Positions 6,772 to 14,947 of a DNA stretch of 47,886 nucleotides are shown piece by piece; the first letter of the stretch is position 1; each line of letters starts with the position of its first letter. This DNA comes from Alistipes sp. Lineage in GTDB: Bacteria; Bacteroidota; Bacteroidia; Bacteroidales; Rikenellaceae. The stretch spans positions 1 to 47,886 of the forward strand of contig JAFOBG010000031.1 in the NCBI GenBank assembly GCA_017381935.1. Direction: 5' to 3'. The notes beneath the pieces are model-generated. The model had not been told where the DNA came from, did no database searches, and was given only the letters and a program-made list of their open reading frames with translations. A program made the translations under genes and the position numbers.

Positions 6772-9183
6772 ATGAAAAAGTTAGGTTTAATGATGTTATG
6801 TTCCCTGCTGGTGCTGACTGCATCGGCAGAGAGCATTGTTCGTGGAAGGGTAAAGGATAGTGCGGGCAATGCAGTAGGTTATGCAACTGTGGCGGCAGAG
6901 CAGGCGGGCAAGGTCGTATCTGCATTGGCAGCAGGGGCAGATGGCCGATTTGAGATTACCTTGCAGAATAATGGCAACTATACCATTGAACTCTCTGCGG
7001 TAGGTTATCAGAGTGTTACCCGTGAGATATCAGCTGTAGGAGAGCCGATAGAGTTGGGCGATGTAGTACTTAGTGAGGGTGTGGCTGTAGATGCAGTGGC
7101 GGTAACAATCCAAAAGCCGATTGTTATAGCAGATGCAGAGAAACTCTCTTACTCTGTTGAGGATGACCCTGAGGCGCAGTCGAGCACCCTTGAGGAGATT
7201 ATCCGCAAAATCCCACAGCTCTCAATAGATGCAGACGGCAAGGTGCTGATGAATGGGCAGAGCGACTACAAAATCCTTGTCAATGGTCGTGCTGCAGGCG
7301 CTATGGGTCGTAACTTTAACGAAATTATTAAGTCCATGCCTGCCTCGTCTATCAAAAAGATAGAGGTAATTACCAATCCGTCAATGAAATATGATGCTGA
7401 GGGTGCGGGCGGTGTGCTCAATATCATCACCTCCAAGACCCGCTTTGATGGCTATAATGGTAATGTCAGCCTTGCGGGTGGAAGTATGCTGAACCGCAAC
7501 TACTTCGGTCAGTTGTCGAGCAACTTCACCGTTCAGAAGAACAAGTTCTCTCTCTCAGGAGGCCTCTATATGGGTGGTAGCGATGGCGATAATGACCCTA
7601 CGGGCTATCATGATATTACGATGGAGAACCTCAATGCTGATGCCCCATACTCAAAGCTCAAGCAGTTCTCCGAGCAGGGTTGGAGTGGCAAAAACCTCTA
7701 TGCCAACCTTAGTATGGGTTATCAGATAGACTCGCTTAATTTGCTCAACATTGAGGCGAGCTGCTGGTTTGGAAATTGGAACTCCAAAAATGTGAATAAC
7801 ACCTCATATTTGAGCGCAGAAGATAATCTGCTGAACAGCTATACAGCCAACGAACAGAGCAAAAACCGTTGGAAGGGTGTTGATTTGCTTGCAGCATACG
7901 AGCACACCTTTGCCGGCAAAGAGGGGCATAGCCTTACTGTGTCGGAGTACTTCTCTGTAACGCCACCGACAGAAAATATCAACAATGAGGATACTTTCTA
8001 CTCTGACGGCACACAGTTTTTATACTCTACAACATCGCTTAATAAGGGCATTGAGAATGTCCTGCAGGCAGATTATAACAATAAGTGGGGAAAGCACTCG
8101 TTTGAGGCCGGAGCAAAGCACACCATTGACCATAGCTCGCTTGCGCAGTCAGGAACAACCTCTCAAGTTGCCTCTACAACAACACTAACGAAGAATATTG
8201 CTGCCCTCTATGCAGGATATGCTTTTAGTCATAAGAGCCTTACTGCTCGTGCAGGAGCTCGCCTGGAGGGTGCGTGGTATAACTCACAGAGCGTGAGTGA
8301 TAAGACCGAGCACTACAAGAGTGCCCTTGTAAATGTGATACCGTATGTTTCTCTCTCCTATAAGGTTAAGGAGGGGCACAACCTCTCTCTCTCATACTCT
8401 GAGCGCCTCTCTCGCCCTGGTATTCAATCGCTTTCGCCTTATGTTACCGAGACTGCACTCTCTCGCAGCTACGGAAATCCTGACCTAAAGACGGGTGTAA
8501 ACCATAGCATAAGACTCAAGTATGCTTGGATGAATAATAAGTGGACTGTCTCTCCTGAACTGATGACGATGTTCTCAAATAACCGTGTGGCAAGCTATCA
8601 GTTTGTAGATAAGGATGGACTTATTAACCAGACATATCTCAACCACGGTCGAAACCGTGCCTATGCACTGCAGACATCACTCTCATACCGTCCGTCGCAG
8701 AGATTGCAACTTGCAGCAGATTTCCGTATAGGATATTTTGAGGATGGAATACCCTCAGAGAACGTTGCCGTTGCGGACTGGGCATTCTCAGAGAGTGTAA
8801 ATGCTACTATTGCTCTTTGGAAGGGAGCACGACTTACCCTTAGTGAGTACTGTGCAAAGATGCAGCCACAGCAGACTATGGTGGCTAAGAGTTGGTTCTT
8901 TGTAACCTCGGCACGACTTGGCCAGAAACTGCTCAAGGATAAACTTGAGCTTTCACTATCAGTTCAGAACCCTCATAGCAAGACTATGAAGTTCGATTTA
9001 CAGATGACAGCACCAACCTATGTGCAGAATCTGATTGTTACAAATGTATCTCGTTCGATACGTCTGTCTGTATCTTACCGATTTGGTAAGCAGGGACTCT
9101 ATGTTAAGCGTGCCAACCGCAAATCTGACAGCACAACCGAGGAGGTGGGCGCAAGCCAGCAGGGTAGCAGAAGCAGTTTCTAA
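6772..9183 (+). CDS. Outer-membrane beta-barrel protein (OMP_b-brl_3-like, TonB receptor-related)
   Basis: The 803-residue product has a signal peptide (MKKLGLMMLCSLLVLTASAES). A carboxypeptidase-regulatory-like domain follows (about 22-105, VRGRVKDSAGNAVGYATV), then a plug-like domain (about 125-220, with LEEIIRKIPQLSIDADGKV and IEVITNPSMKYDAEGAGGVLNIIT). The rest is a beta-barrel of about 570 residues with alternating aromatic strands. This matches the Bacteroidota family related to TonB-dependent receptors, often without a SusD partner. No SusD lies next to it. Its likely role is uptake or binding of an unknown ligand at the outer membrane. The palindrome in its promoter suggests regulated expression. 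The family A repeat lies directly 3'. Confidence 0.85.
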   Translation: MKKLGLMMLCSLLVLTASAESIVRGRVKDSAGNAVGYATVAAEQAGKVVSALAAGADGRFEITLQNNGNYTIELSAVGYQSVTREISAVGEPIELGDVVLSEGVAVDAVAVTIQKPIVIADAEKLSYSVEDDPEAQSSTLEEIIRKIPQLSIDADGKVLMNGQSDYKILVNGRAAGAMGRNFNEIIKSMPASSIKKIEVITNPSMKYDAEGAGGVLNIITSKTRFDGYNGNVSLAGGSMLNRNYFGQLSSNFTVQKNKFSLSGGLYMGGSDGDNDPTGYHDITMENLNADAPYSKLKQFSEQGWSGKNLYANLSMGYQIDSLNLLNIEASCWFGNWNSKNVNNTSYLSAEDNLLNSYTANEQSKNRWKGVDLLAAYEHTFAGKEGHSLTVSEYFSVTPPTENINNEDTFYSDGTQFLYSTTSLNKGIENVLQADYNNKWGKHSFEAGAKHTIDHSSLAQSGTTSQVASTTTLTKNIAALYAGYAFSHKSLTARAGARLEGAWYNSQSVSDKTEHYKSALVNVIPYVSLSYKVKEGHNLSLSYSERLSRPGIQSLSPYVTETALSRSYGNPDLKTGVNHSIRLKYAWMNNKWTVSPELMTMFSNNRVASYQFVDKDGLINQTYLNHGRNRAYALQTSLSYRPSQRLQLAADFRIGYFEDGIPSENVAVADWAFSESVNATIALWKGARLTLSEYCAKMQPQQTMVAKSWFFVTSARLGQKLLKDKLELSLSVQNPHSKTMKFDLQMTAPTYVQNLIVTNVSRSIRLSVSYRFGKQGLYVKRANRKSDSTTEEVGASQQGSRSSF

Positions 9184-9193
9184 AGGCACTACA

Positions 9194-9320
9194 AATTTTG
9201 GTGTCAGAGTGCCGTAGTTGCGGTATATTGTGAGAAATCCCCGGATGGGTTGTACTTATGTACTACTCATTCGGGGATTTAAGGGATGTGTCGCAAATGC
9301 GGTACTATCACACCAAAATT
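9194..9320 (+). repeat. Family A structured intergenic repeat, copy 1
   Basis: A 127-bp imperfect palindrome fills the gap between two convergent genes. The outer arms AATTTTGGTGT (9194-9204) and ACACCAAAATT (9310-9320) pair perfectly. An inner stem pairs AAATCCCCG (9235-9243) with CGGGGATTT (9272-9280), and is capped by GTAC (9252-9255) pairing with GTAC (9260-9263). The right arm overlaps the efp stop codon. A second copy in inverted orientation lies at 40197-40325. It may serve as a bidirectional terminator here. Confidence 0.8.
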
Positions 9321-9891
9321 ACTTGATGCGCTCGTAATACTCACGAGTACGAGTATCAACACGGATACGGTCTCCTGTATTGATGAAGAGAGGTACCTTA
9401 ATAGTTGCACCTGTATTTACAGTTGCAGGCTTAAGTGAAGATGTAGATGCTGTATCACCCTTGATACCTGGCTCAGTGTAAGTAACCTCCATATCAACGA
9501 TTGGAGGGAGCTCAGCAGAGAGAACAGTCTCCTTCTCGGTGTGGAACATAACCTCAACAACCTGGCCATCTGCCATAAGGTCGTAGTTGTTAATCAGCTC
9601 CTTCTCGATGTTAATCTCCTCAAAAGTCTCGCAGTGCATAAAGTGTGCACCCAAATCATCCTCATAAGTGAACTGGTATGGACGACGCTCTACACGTACC
9701 TGCTCAATTTTCTGGCTAACAGAAGAGAATGTGTTCTCAAGGACACGACCATTCTCAAGGTTCTTGAGCTTTGAACGAACAAAAGCAGGGCCTTTACCAG
9801 GCTTACAGTGCTGGAAATCGACTACAAGAAAAGTCTTGCCATCCATCTCAATGCACATACCGATTTTAATATCAGCAGCAGTAATTGTCAT
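9319..9891 (-). CDS. efp: Translation elongation factor P
   Basis: EF-P enters the ribosomal E site and rescues stalling at consecutive prolines. The 190-residue product has the three-domain layout: a KOW-like domain, an OB domain from about residue 65, and a C-terminal OB domain with the signature KVPLFINTGDRIRVDTRTREYYER. The modification loop is present as KPGKG with Lys33 at the site modified in other bacteria. The ATG at 9889-9891 gives the usual start. It is monocistronic, and its stop codon lies within the outer arm of the family A repeat. Confidence 0.97.
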   Translation of the reverse strand: MTITAADIKIGMCIEMDGKTFLVVDFQHCKPGKGPAFVRSKLKNLENGRVLENTFSSVSQKIEQVRVERRPYQFTYEDDLGAHFMHCETFEEINIEKELINNYDLMADGQVVEVMFHTEKETVLSAELPPIVDMEVTYTEPGIKGDTASTSSLKPATVNTGATIKVPLFINTGDRIRVDTRTREYYERIK

Positions 9892-9932
9892 AATTGTATT
9901 GTTTTTTAAGTGATAATTCTCAATCGTCGCCG

Positions 9933-9940
9933 CAAAAATA
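9933..9940 (-). promoter_or_regulatory. -7 element of efp
   Basis: TATTTTTG on the minus strand (9940-9933) fits TAnnTTTG and lies about 42 bases before the efp ATG. The -33 box is not clear. Confidence 0.5.
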
Positions 9941-9984
9941 CAAAAAAATCCTTAAAATCAAAAGAATAGCAATATTTGTAATAA

Positions 9985-10016
9985 AAGAATGAGGCAACTT
10001 TTGTTACCTCATTCTT
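9985..10016 (-). terminator. Hairpin terminator of the acetylesterase gene
   Basis: AAGAATGAGG (9985-9994) pairs with CCTCATTCTT (10007-10016), extended by AAC/GTT inside. On the minus strand the stem is followed by TTTTATTAC. It lies 22 bases past the stop codon of the esterase gene. Confidence 0.7.
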
Positions 10017-10037
10017 CTATTAAGATAGTTTTGGCGA

Positions 10038-11972
10038 TTACTCAACCTCTACCAATTTGATATCCTTTGCAAGAACAAAGAGTGAGTAGTGGTCATTTAC
10101 ACGTGGAAGGTTAACTGTCTCGCCAGCCTCAACATCACGGTATGCGATATACTGAGCACCAATCTTGTTGCCATCAGGCTTTACGGCACGGGTCTCAGTT
10201 GCAATGATAAGCTTCCAACCGTGCTTGTCGTGATACTTGCGAATATCGGCAGTATTACGAGCAAGGCAGTAGATACGACCCTTACCCTGAGCAGTTACCT
10301 TACCACCTGCAGTCTTATGCTTCTTAAGACTGTTTGCAGTAAGCATCTTAAAGCCCTCAAACTCCTTAGGATATACATCGCTCAGTTTCTGCTTGAGGTT
10401 TGGCCACATGTGGGCACCCTGCTTAAACTCGCTCATTGTGTAGTAACCCTTCTTAGCCTCAACTGTAATAGCAATATCAGAAGGCTCGTCAATGTGTGGA
10501 CGTGCGCTCAATGATGCGTTGCTCTTGTCTGAACGGAATGGAAGAAGTGGAAGACCCTCTGCAGAGAATACATTACCTACATCCTCATTAAAGCAGTAGC
10601 GAACAGCCTTAGGAACCTTTACCTTCTCAGAATATACGATAATATCCTTACCATCAAGGATTGCCTCAGCAACAAAGAACTGCAGACGCTTCTCATTTGC
10701 AGGATCGGTAACACCAAGCTGGAAACCGTTAATAAACTCGCCTTTGTGAGTAAGTGATGTAGGAACATGGTTGAGTTTGATACGGATTGCGTTACCCTCA
10801 ACTACGATGCTGTTGTATGAAGGGCTACGGAATGTACCAACCTCTTTGCCATAGTGCTCACCCAAAGCGCACTGAGCAAGACGGTGTGCAATATCCTTCT
10901 TATATCGTGGGTGAATATCGCCAGGAATATCGAGCTGGTCCATAGTACCAACAATCTCGCAGTGGTCAAGCTTCTTTGCAACCTTCTCCTGAGACTCACG
11001 CAACTGTGCACCCTTGATACCTGCGTATGTGTGTGGTACAAGCTGTACGATATAGAATGGCAACTCTGGGTTACGGAACTCCTCTCTCCAAGAGTTAATC
11101 ATTACCTCCAAAGAGTGTGCATAGCCACGTGGTGAAGAGGCAACATTTGCACAACCCTGGTACCAAATTACACCTGCAAAGGTGTTGTGGCGAATAGGGT
11201 AGATGTTTGCATTGTAGAGGTGAGACTCTTTACCTGCCCACTTCTTGTGCTTAATCTTTGTGCAATCCTTTGCAATCTTAGGATCTGCGTCAATAACCTC
11301 TTTCTTTGTCCAACCCTCAACAAAAGTACCGCCATAAGATGCATCAACAAGACCGATAGGTACATTGAGTGCCTCCTGCAACTCCTTACCAAAGCCGTAG
11401 CCTACAGCAGAGAACTCTGCCAAATCAGTAGGGTTACATACAGCCCACTTTGTATTCTTACCCTCCTGAGCAGGGATGTCTCGCTGTGGAGTCTCGGCAG
11501 AGATACGACCTGTGCAGAGCAGACGGATAGCTGTGTTCATCTGACCAGAAAGCTCACCCTTCATGTCGAGAGTCTTCTTAACAGGCCACTCCATGTTACT
11601 CTGACCAGAGCAGAGCCAAACCTCACCAAAGAGGATGTTGCTAAGTGTGCGAATATCCTTACCGCACTTGATTGTGATAGTCTGAGGATCAAAACTTGCC
11701 TTAGGAACTGCTACAGGTACAACCCAAAGGCCCTCTGCATCAGCCTTAGCTGATGTGCCCTTGCCAATCCAGCTACATGTTACAGTAACCTTTGCCTTAG
11801 GTTTTGCATAACCCCAAATGTTAACAGTGCTGTTCTGCTGAAGTACCATATTGTCGCCAATAGCTGATGGAATCTCCAATGACTTTGGCAACTCTTGCTC
11901 CTGAGCAGAAAGCGTAGTTGTAGAGAGTAATAAAGCTGCTACAACTGCAAAAAAACGAGTTAATTTTTTCAT
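10038..11972 (-). CDS. Sialate O-acetylesterase-like secreted esterase (SASA family)
   Basis: The 644-residue product has a signal peptide (MKKLTRFFAVVAALLLSTTTLSAQ). A beta-sandwich-like N-terminal region follows, then an SGNH-type SASA domain. The nucleophile motif is LCSGQSNMEWP (Ser about 124), and GDIHPRYK carries the catalytic His. The usual WYQGESN block reads WYQGCANV here, so Glu is replaced by Cys through a two-base change. About 150 extra C-terminal residues beyond the esterase domain are unassigned. The family removes O-acetyl groups from sialic acids or plant glycans in the periplasm. No other glycan-degrading genes are adjacent. It diverges from the MG2 gene across a short shared promoter region. 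Confidence 0.87.
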   Translation of the reverse strand: MKKLTRFFAVVAALLLSTTTLSAQEQELPKSLEIPSAIGDNMVLQQNSTVNIWGYAKPKAKVTVTCSWIGKGTSAKADAEGLWVVPVAVPKASFDPQTITIKCGKDIRTLSNILFGEVWLCSGQSNMEWPVKKTLDMKGELSGQMNTAIRLLCTGRISAETPQRDIPAQEGKNTKWAVCNPTDLAEFSAVGYGFGKELQEALNVPIGLVDASYGGTFVEGWTKKEVIDADPKIAKDCTKIKHKKWAGKESHLYNANIYPIRHNTFAGVIWYQGCANVASSPRGYAHSLEVMINSWREEFRNPELPFYIVQLVPHTYAGIKGAQLRESQEKVAKKLDHCEIVGTMDQLDIPGDIHPRYKKDIAHRLAQCALGEHYGKEVGTFRSPSYNSIVVEGNAIRIKLNHVPTSLTHKGEFINGFQLGVTDPANEKRLQFFVAEAILDGKDIIVYSEKVKVPKAVRYCFNEDVGNVFSAEGLPLLPFRSDKSNASLSARPHIDEPSDIAITVEAKKGYYTMSEFKQGAHMWPNLKQKLSDVYPKEFEGFKMLTANSLKKHKTAGGKVTAQGKGRIYCLARNTADIRKYHDKHGWKLIIATETRAVKPDGNKIGAQYIAYRDVEAGETVNLPRVNDHYSLFVLAKDIKLVEVE

Positions 11973-12008
11973 AATTATTAGGTCTTAGATTGAAAAATTA
12001 CAAACTTT

Positions 12009-12041
12009 TTTGCAAATATAACGATTTTTTCTCTATCTTTG
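12009..12041 (+). promoter_or_regulatory. Promoter of the MG2-domain gene
   Basis: TTTG (12009-12012) and TATCTTTG (12034-12041) are 21 bases apart. The predicted start near 12048 leaves a leader of only about 11 nt before ATG 12059. Confidence 0.65.
12013..12020 (-). promoter_or_regulatory. -7 element of the acetylesterase gene
   Basis: TATATTTG on the minus strand (12020-12013) fits the consensus and lies 40 bases before the esterase ATG. It sits between the -33 and -7 boxes of the divergent MG2 promoter, so the two promoters overlap and may compete. Confidence 0.55.
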
Positions 12042-12058
12042 ATAAAAATAGATGTTTT

Positions 12059-14815
12059 ATGAAAAAGTTTTTCTCGCTAATAATATTGTGTTGCGCATAT
12101 TTATATGCTTTTCCTCAGAATCAGTTACCTGATCAGATGCTCTCTCCAACACAAATGTTTGCTAAAAACTTAGCAGATAGTTATGATGCCTTCTATAAGA
12201 GTGGAGGTGTGTTTGAGAAACTATATCTGATGACAGATAAGCCATATTATAGTGCCGGCGAGACCCTATTCTTTAGTGGATATCTGGTTCATGCAACGAT
12301 GCTTACCCAGAGTTCATCCTCTATGTTTGTATATGCAGAGCTAATAAGCCCTGAGGGTCAGTTAGTTGAAAGAATTAAGGTTGCTGCAACCGATAAGCAG
12401 TTTATCGGAACATTTATGCTCAATGCTCGTCTTACTTCGGGCCGATATACATTGAGAGCATATACTCGTTGGATGACGAACTTTGATATGGGTTATTTTT
12501 TCACGCACGAAATATATATAGGTAACTATATTGACGATGCAGTACAAACCTCTGTTAGTTATAAGATAAATGATAAAGGAACAGTTACGGCGACTCTAAG
12601 GTTTTATGACCAATACTCAATGCCGATAGTCTCTACTCCGGTTCGTTATCGCACGATTATCAATGGACGCACTCGTTCTGGTCAGGAGCGTACAGATAAA
12701 GATGGAAAGATTGATATACAGTTCCGTACATCGGAGAATCCTAATGACTGTTTGGAGATAAAGATTAGGGCCAACAGCCGTGATTTGCATAGATATATAC
12801 AGTTGCCATCCTTCTCTGATGATTATGATGTGCAGTTCTGTCCTGAGGGCGGAAACCTTATTGCAGGAGTAGTGCAGGTGGTAGCATTTAAGGCTCAAGC
12901 CACAAACGGACACTCAAAGGAGTTGTTAGGTGTTGTATATAACTCGTTAGGGGAGAAGATTGCAGATATTGCAACTGAGCATAAGGGTATGGGTAAGTTT
13001 GTTATCCGCACTGAGGCCTCGCAGAGTTATTATGCAGAGTTTAGGTCTAAAGAGGGTGTTGTCAAGCGTTTCGATTTGCCGACAGTTGAGAATGCCGGTT
13101 TGGCCCTCAGAGTGATAAGACAGGCTGATAGCCATACTATCCTTGTGCAGCCTTCAGGAGGGATAAATTTAATGAATTATATCGCTGTAATACACTCCAG
13201 AGGAGCCGTAGTGTCGATAGTTGAAAACCTTACTCGGCCTATTCGTCTGCTAAATAGAGATATGTTTGATGGTATTGCTCAGATATCAATTGTCCATAAA
13301 GCGACACAAACTATCGTAGCAGAGCGCCTATTCTATGTTAGAGATTGTAGATATGCTAAAGCGGAGGTACTAACCAATAAGAAGGTATATGAGCAGCGAG
13401 ACAGAGTAGGTATAACCCTTGCAATTACGGACTCTGAGGGTAAACCTGTATCAGGAAACTTCTCAATGACTGTTACAGATGCAGGTGTGGTAGAGCGTCA
13501 AGATGGCGACCAGAATATTTTGTCATATATGCTGCTCTCTTCTGATTTGAAGGGAGAGGTTGAGGATGCCGGAAGTTACTTTGTTGATACAAAGCCAAAG
13601 ACTTTAGAGAATCTGGACCTTGTGATGATGACAAATGGTTGGCGACGCTACTCTCTCAGTGCTGTGATGGAGCATAAGTTCCCTCGTATTCTCTATCCTA
13701 TGGAGGACTCTGAGAGAATTCGAGGCTCGGTATTCGGCCTTATCGGAAAGGCAAAGAAGCCGAGTGTGGTGCTGATGAATCCTAAGACCAAGTACTTTGA
13801 GCACTTTGAACTCAATGAGTATAATAACTTTATGATTGCAGGTTTGGAGTGTAAGGAGGATACTCAATATATCGTTCAGGCCCTTAATAAGAAGGGTAAA
13901 GATACAACGGTTCGTATTGAGATAGAGACAGAAAACTTCCCTGTCATTACATCCTCCAATATTCGTGAGTATTACCTATCTCCTGCAAGACCTATCCCGT
14001 CAACATTCCTCACAAGAGCAAAGGAGCGCTACTTCTATGAGGGTGGAGAGCGTGTGATTGATATTGAAGAGATTATTGTTATGGGGCGTCGTTCAACATC
14101 ATTCTTCGCTACAGCAAATGCAGGTAGTATGCTCCATGGCGACTTGTCTCGCTTCGCAACGGTATATGATGCCTTGGCAACATTCAAAGAACTTGATGTG
14201 TTGGGAACTACCGTAACAACAAAGAATAGCTATTCAGCCCGTGATGTAAGAGTGGCATTCTTTGAAGAGAATATTGGAGAAGAGGAGGGCGAAGGTGATG
14301 TGCAGTTTACACAGGATGTGCCGTCGATTAGTCAAGATGTTAATGTTCCTGAGCTCTATATTAATGGTCAGTTGGCAGATATTGATGATTTGGGTAACTA
14401 TGATACCCGATATATCGAGCGACTCTCATTTGCAGACGGAAGGGCTGCCACAATGCTTGGTTTGGCGGCTCAGCAGGGTGCAATTTTGATGGAGGTGAGC
14501 AAGGAGGGTATGGTTTATGCATCTGATAATGATGCTATGGCACGAGTACTTATTAAGGGTAGCCATAAGCCGGTAGAGTTCTATAAGCCTAAATATCCTA
14601 CATTTGACTCTCGTCTGACAACGGTTCAGGATTTGCGTACTACAATCGCATGGGAACCACATATTCGTACTGAGGCGAGTGGTATGGCTTCGCTCTATTT
14701 CTACACAGCAGATCGTAGCGGTACTTACGATGTTATTATTGAGGGCGTAACAGATAAGGGTGAATTATTACATCATCACCAAACTATAGCGGTTGAGGTA
14801 AAGAAGTTACTATAG
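12059..14815 (+). CDS. Large secreted MG2-domain protein (alpha-2-macroglobulin-like)
   Basis: The 918-residue product begins with a signal peptide (MKKFFSLIILCCAYLYAFPQ). An MG2-type domain follows (EKLYLMTDKPYYSAGETLFFSGYLV, about residues 52-76). Several macroglobulin-like beta domains come next (FCPEGGNLIAGV, about 262). Near 660-830 is a plug-like segment (IEEIIVMGRR, LYINGQLADIDDLG, IERLSFADGRAA). The C-terminus resembles macroglobulin ends (DLRTTIAWEPHIRTEASGMA). I chose ATG 12059 over an upstream ATG at 11990 because the signal peptide starts there and the promoter lies between them. Bacteroidota carry many such proteins at the outer membrane with no settled function. No thioester CGEQ motif is seen. 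Confidence 0.8.
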   Translation: MKKFFSLIILCCAYLYAFPQNQLPDQMLSPTQMFAKNLADSYDAFYKSGGVFEKLYLMTDKPYYSAGETLFFSGYLVHATMLTQSSSSMFVYAELISPEGQLVERIKVAATDKQFIGTFMLNARLTSGRYTLRAYTRWMTNFDMGYFFTHEIYIGNYIDDAVQTSVSYKINDKGTVTATLRFYDQYSMPIVSTPVRYRTIINGRTRSGQERTDKDGKIDIQFRTSENPNDCLEIKIRANSRDLHRYIQLPSFSDDYDVQFCPEGGNLIAGVVQVVAFKAQATNGHSKELLGVVYNSLGEKIADIATEHKGMGKFVIRTEASQSYYAEFRSKEGVVKRFDLPTVENAGLALRVIRQADSHTILVQPSGGINLMNYIAVIHSRGAVVSIVENLTRPIRLLNRDMFDGIAQISIVHKATQTIVAERLFYVRDCRYAKAEVLTNKKVYEQRDRVGITLAITDSEGKPVSGNFSMTVTDAGVVERQDGDQNILSYMLLSSDLKGEVEDAGSYFVDTKPKTLENLDLVMMTNGWRRYSLSAVMEHKFPRILYPMEDSERIRGSVFGLIGKAKKPSVVLMNPKTKYFEHFELNEYNNFMIAGLECKEDTQYIVQALNKKGKDTTVRIEIETENFPVITSSNIREYYLSPARPIPSTFLTRAKERYFYEGGERVIDIEEIIVMGRRSTSFFATANAGSMLHGDLSRFATVYDALATFKELDVLGTTVTTKNSYSARDVRVAFFEENIGEEEGEGDVQFTQDVPSISQDVNVPELYINGQLADIDDLGNYDTRYIERLSFADGRAATMLGLAAQQGAILMEVSKEGMVYASDNDAMARVLIKGSHKPVEFYKPKYPTFDSRLTTVQDLRTTIAWEPHIRTEASGMASLYFYTADRSGTYDVIIEGVTDKGELLHHHQTIAVEVKKLL

Positions 14816-14831
14816 CTGACTTAGGTACAAC

Positions 14832-14870
14832 AAAAAGAGATAGCTTTACACAAAAGCTATCTCTTTTTTT
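14832..14870 (+). terminator. Rho-independent terminator after the MG2 gene
   Basis: AAAAAGAGATAGCTTT (14832-14847) pairs with AAAGCTATCTCTTTTT (14853-14868) and runs into T residues, 17 bases past the stop codon. Confidence 0.85.
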
Positions 14871-14902
14871 AGTCTCTGTTCTGCACTAAAGGGTATAAAA
14901 AA

Positions 14903-14922
14903 TCCCGCCAAATCAGGCGGGA
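14903..14922 (-). terminator. Terminator of rpsA, usable on both strands
   Basis: TCCCGCC (14903-14909) and GGCGGGA (14916-14922) form a strong stem. On the minus strand it is followed by TTTTTT, and on the plus strand by CTTTTATT. It lies 25 bases past the rpsA stop codon. Confidence 0.85.
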
Positions 14923-14947
14923 CTTTTATTGGATAGTAACAAAACTG

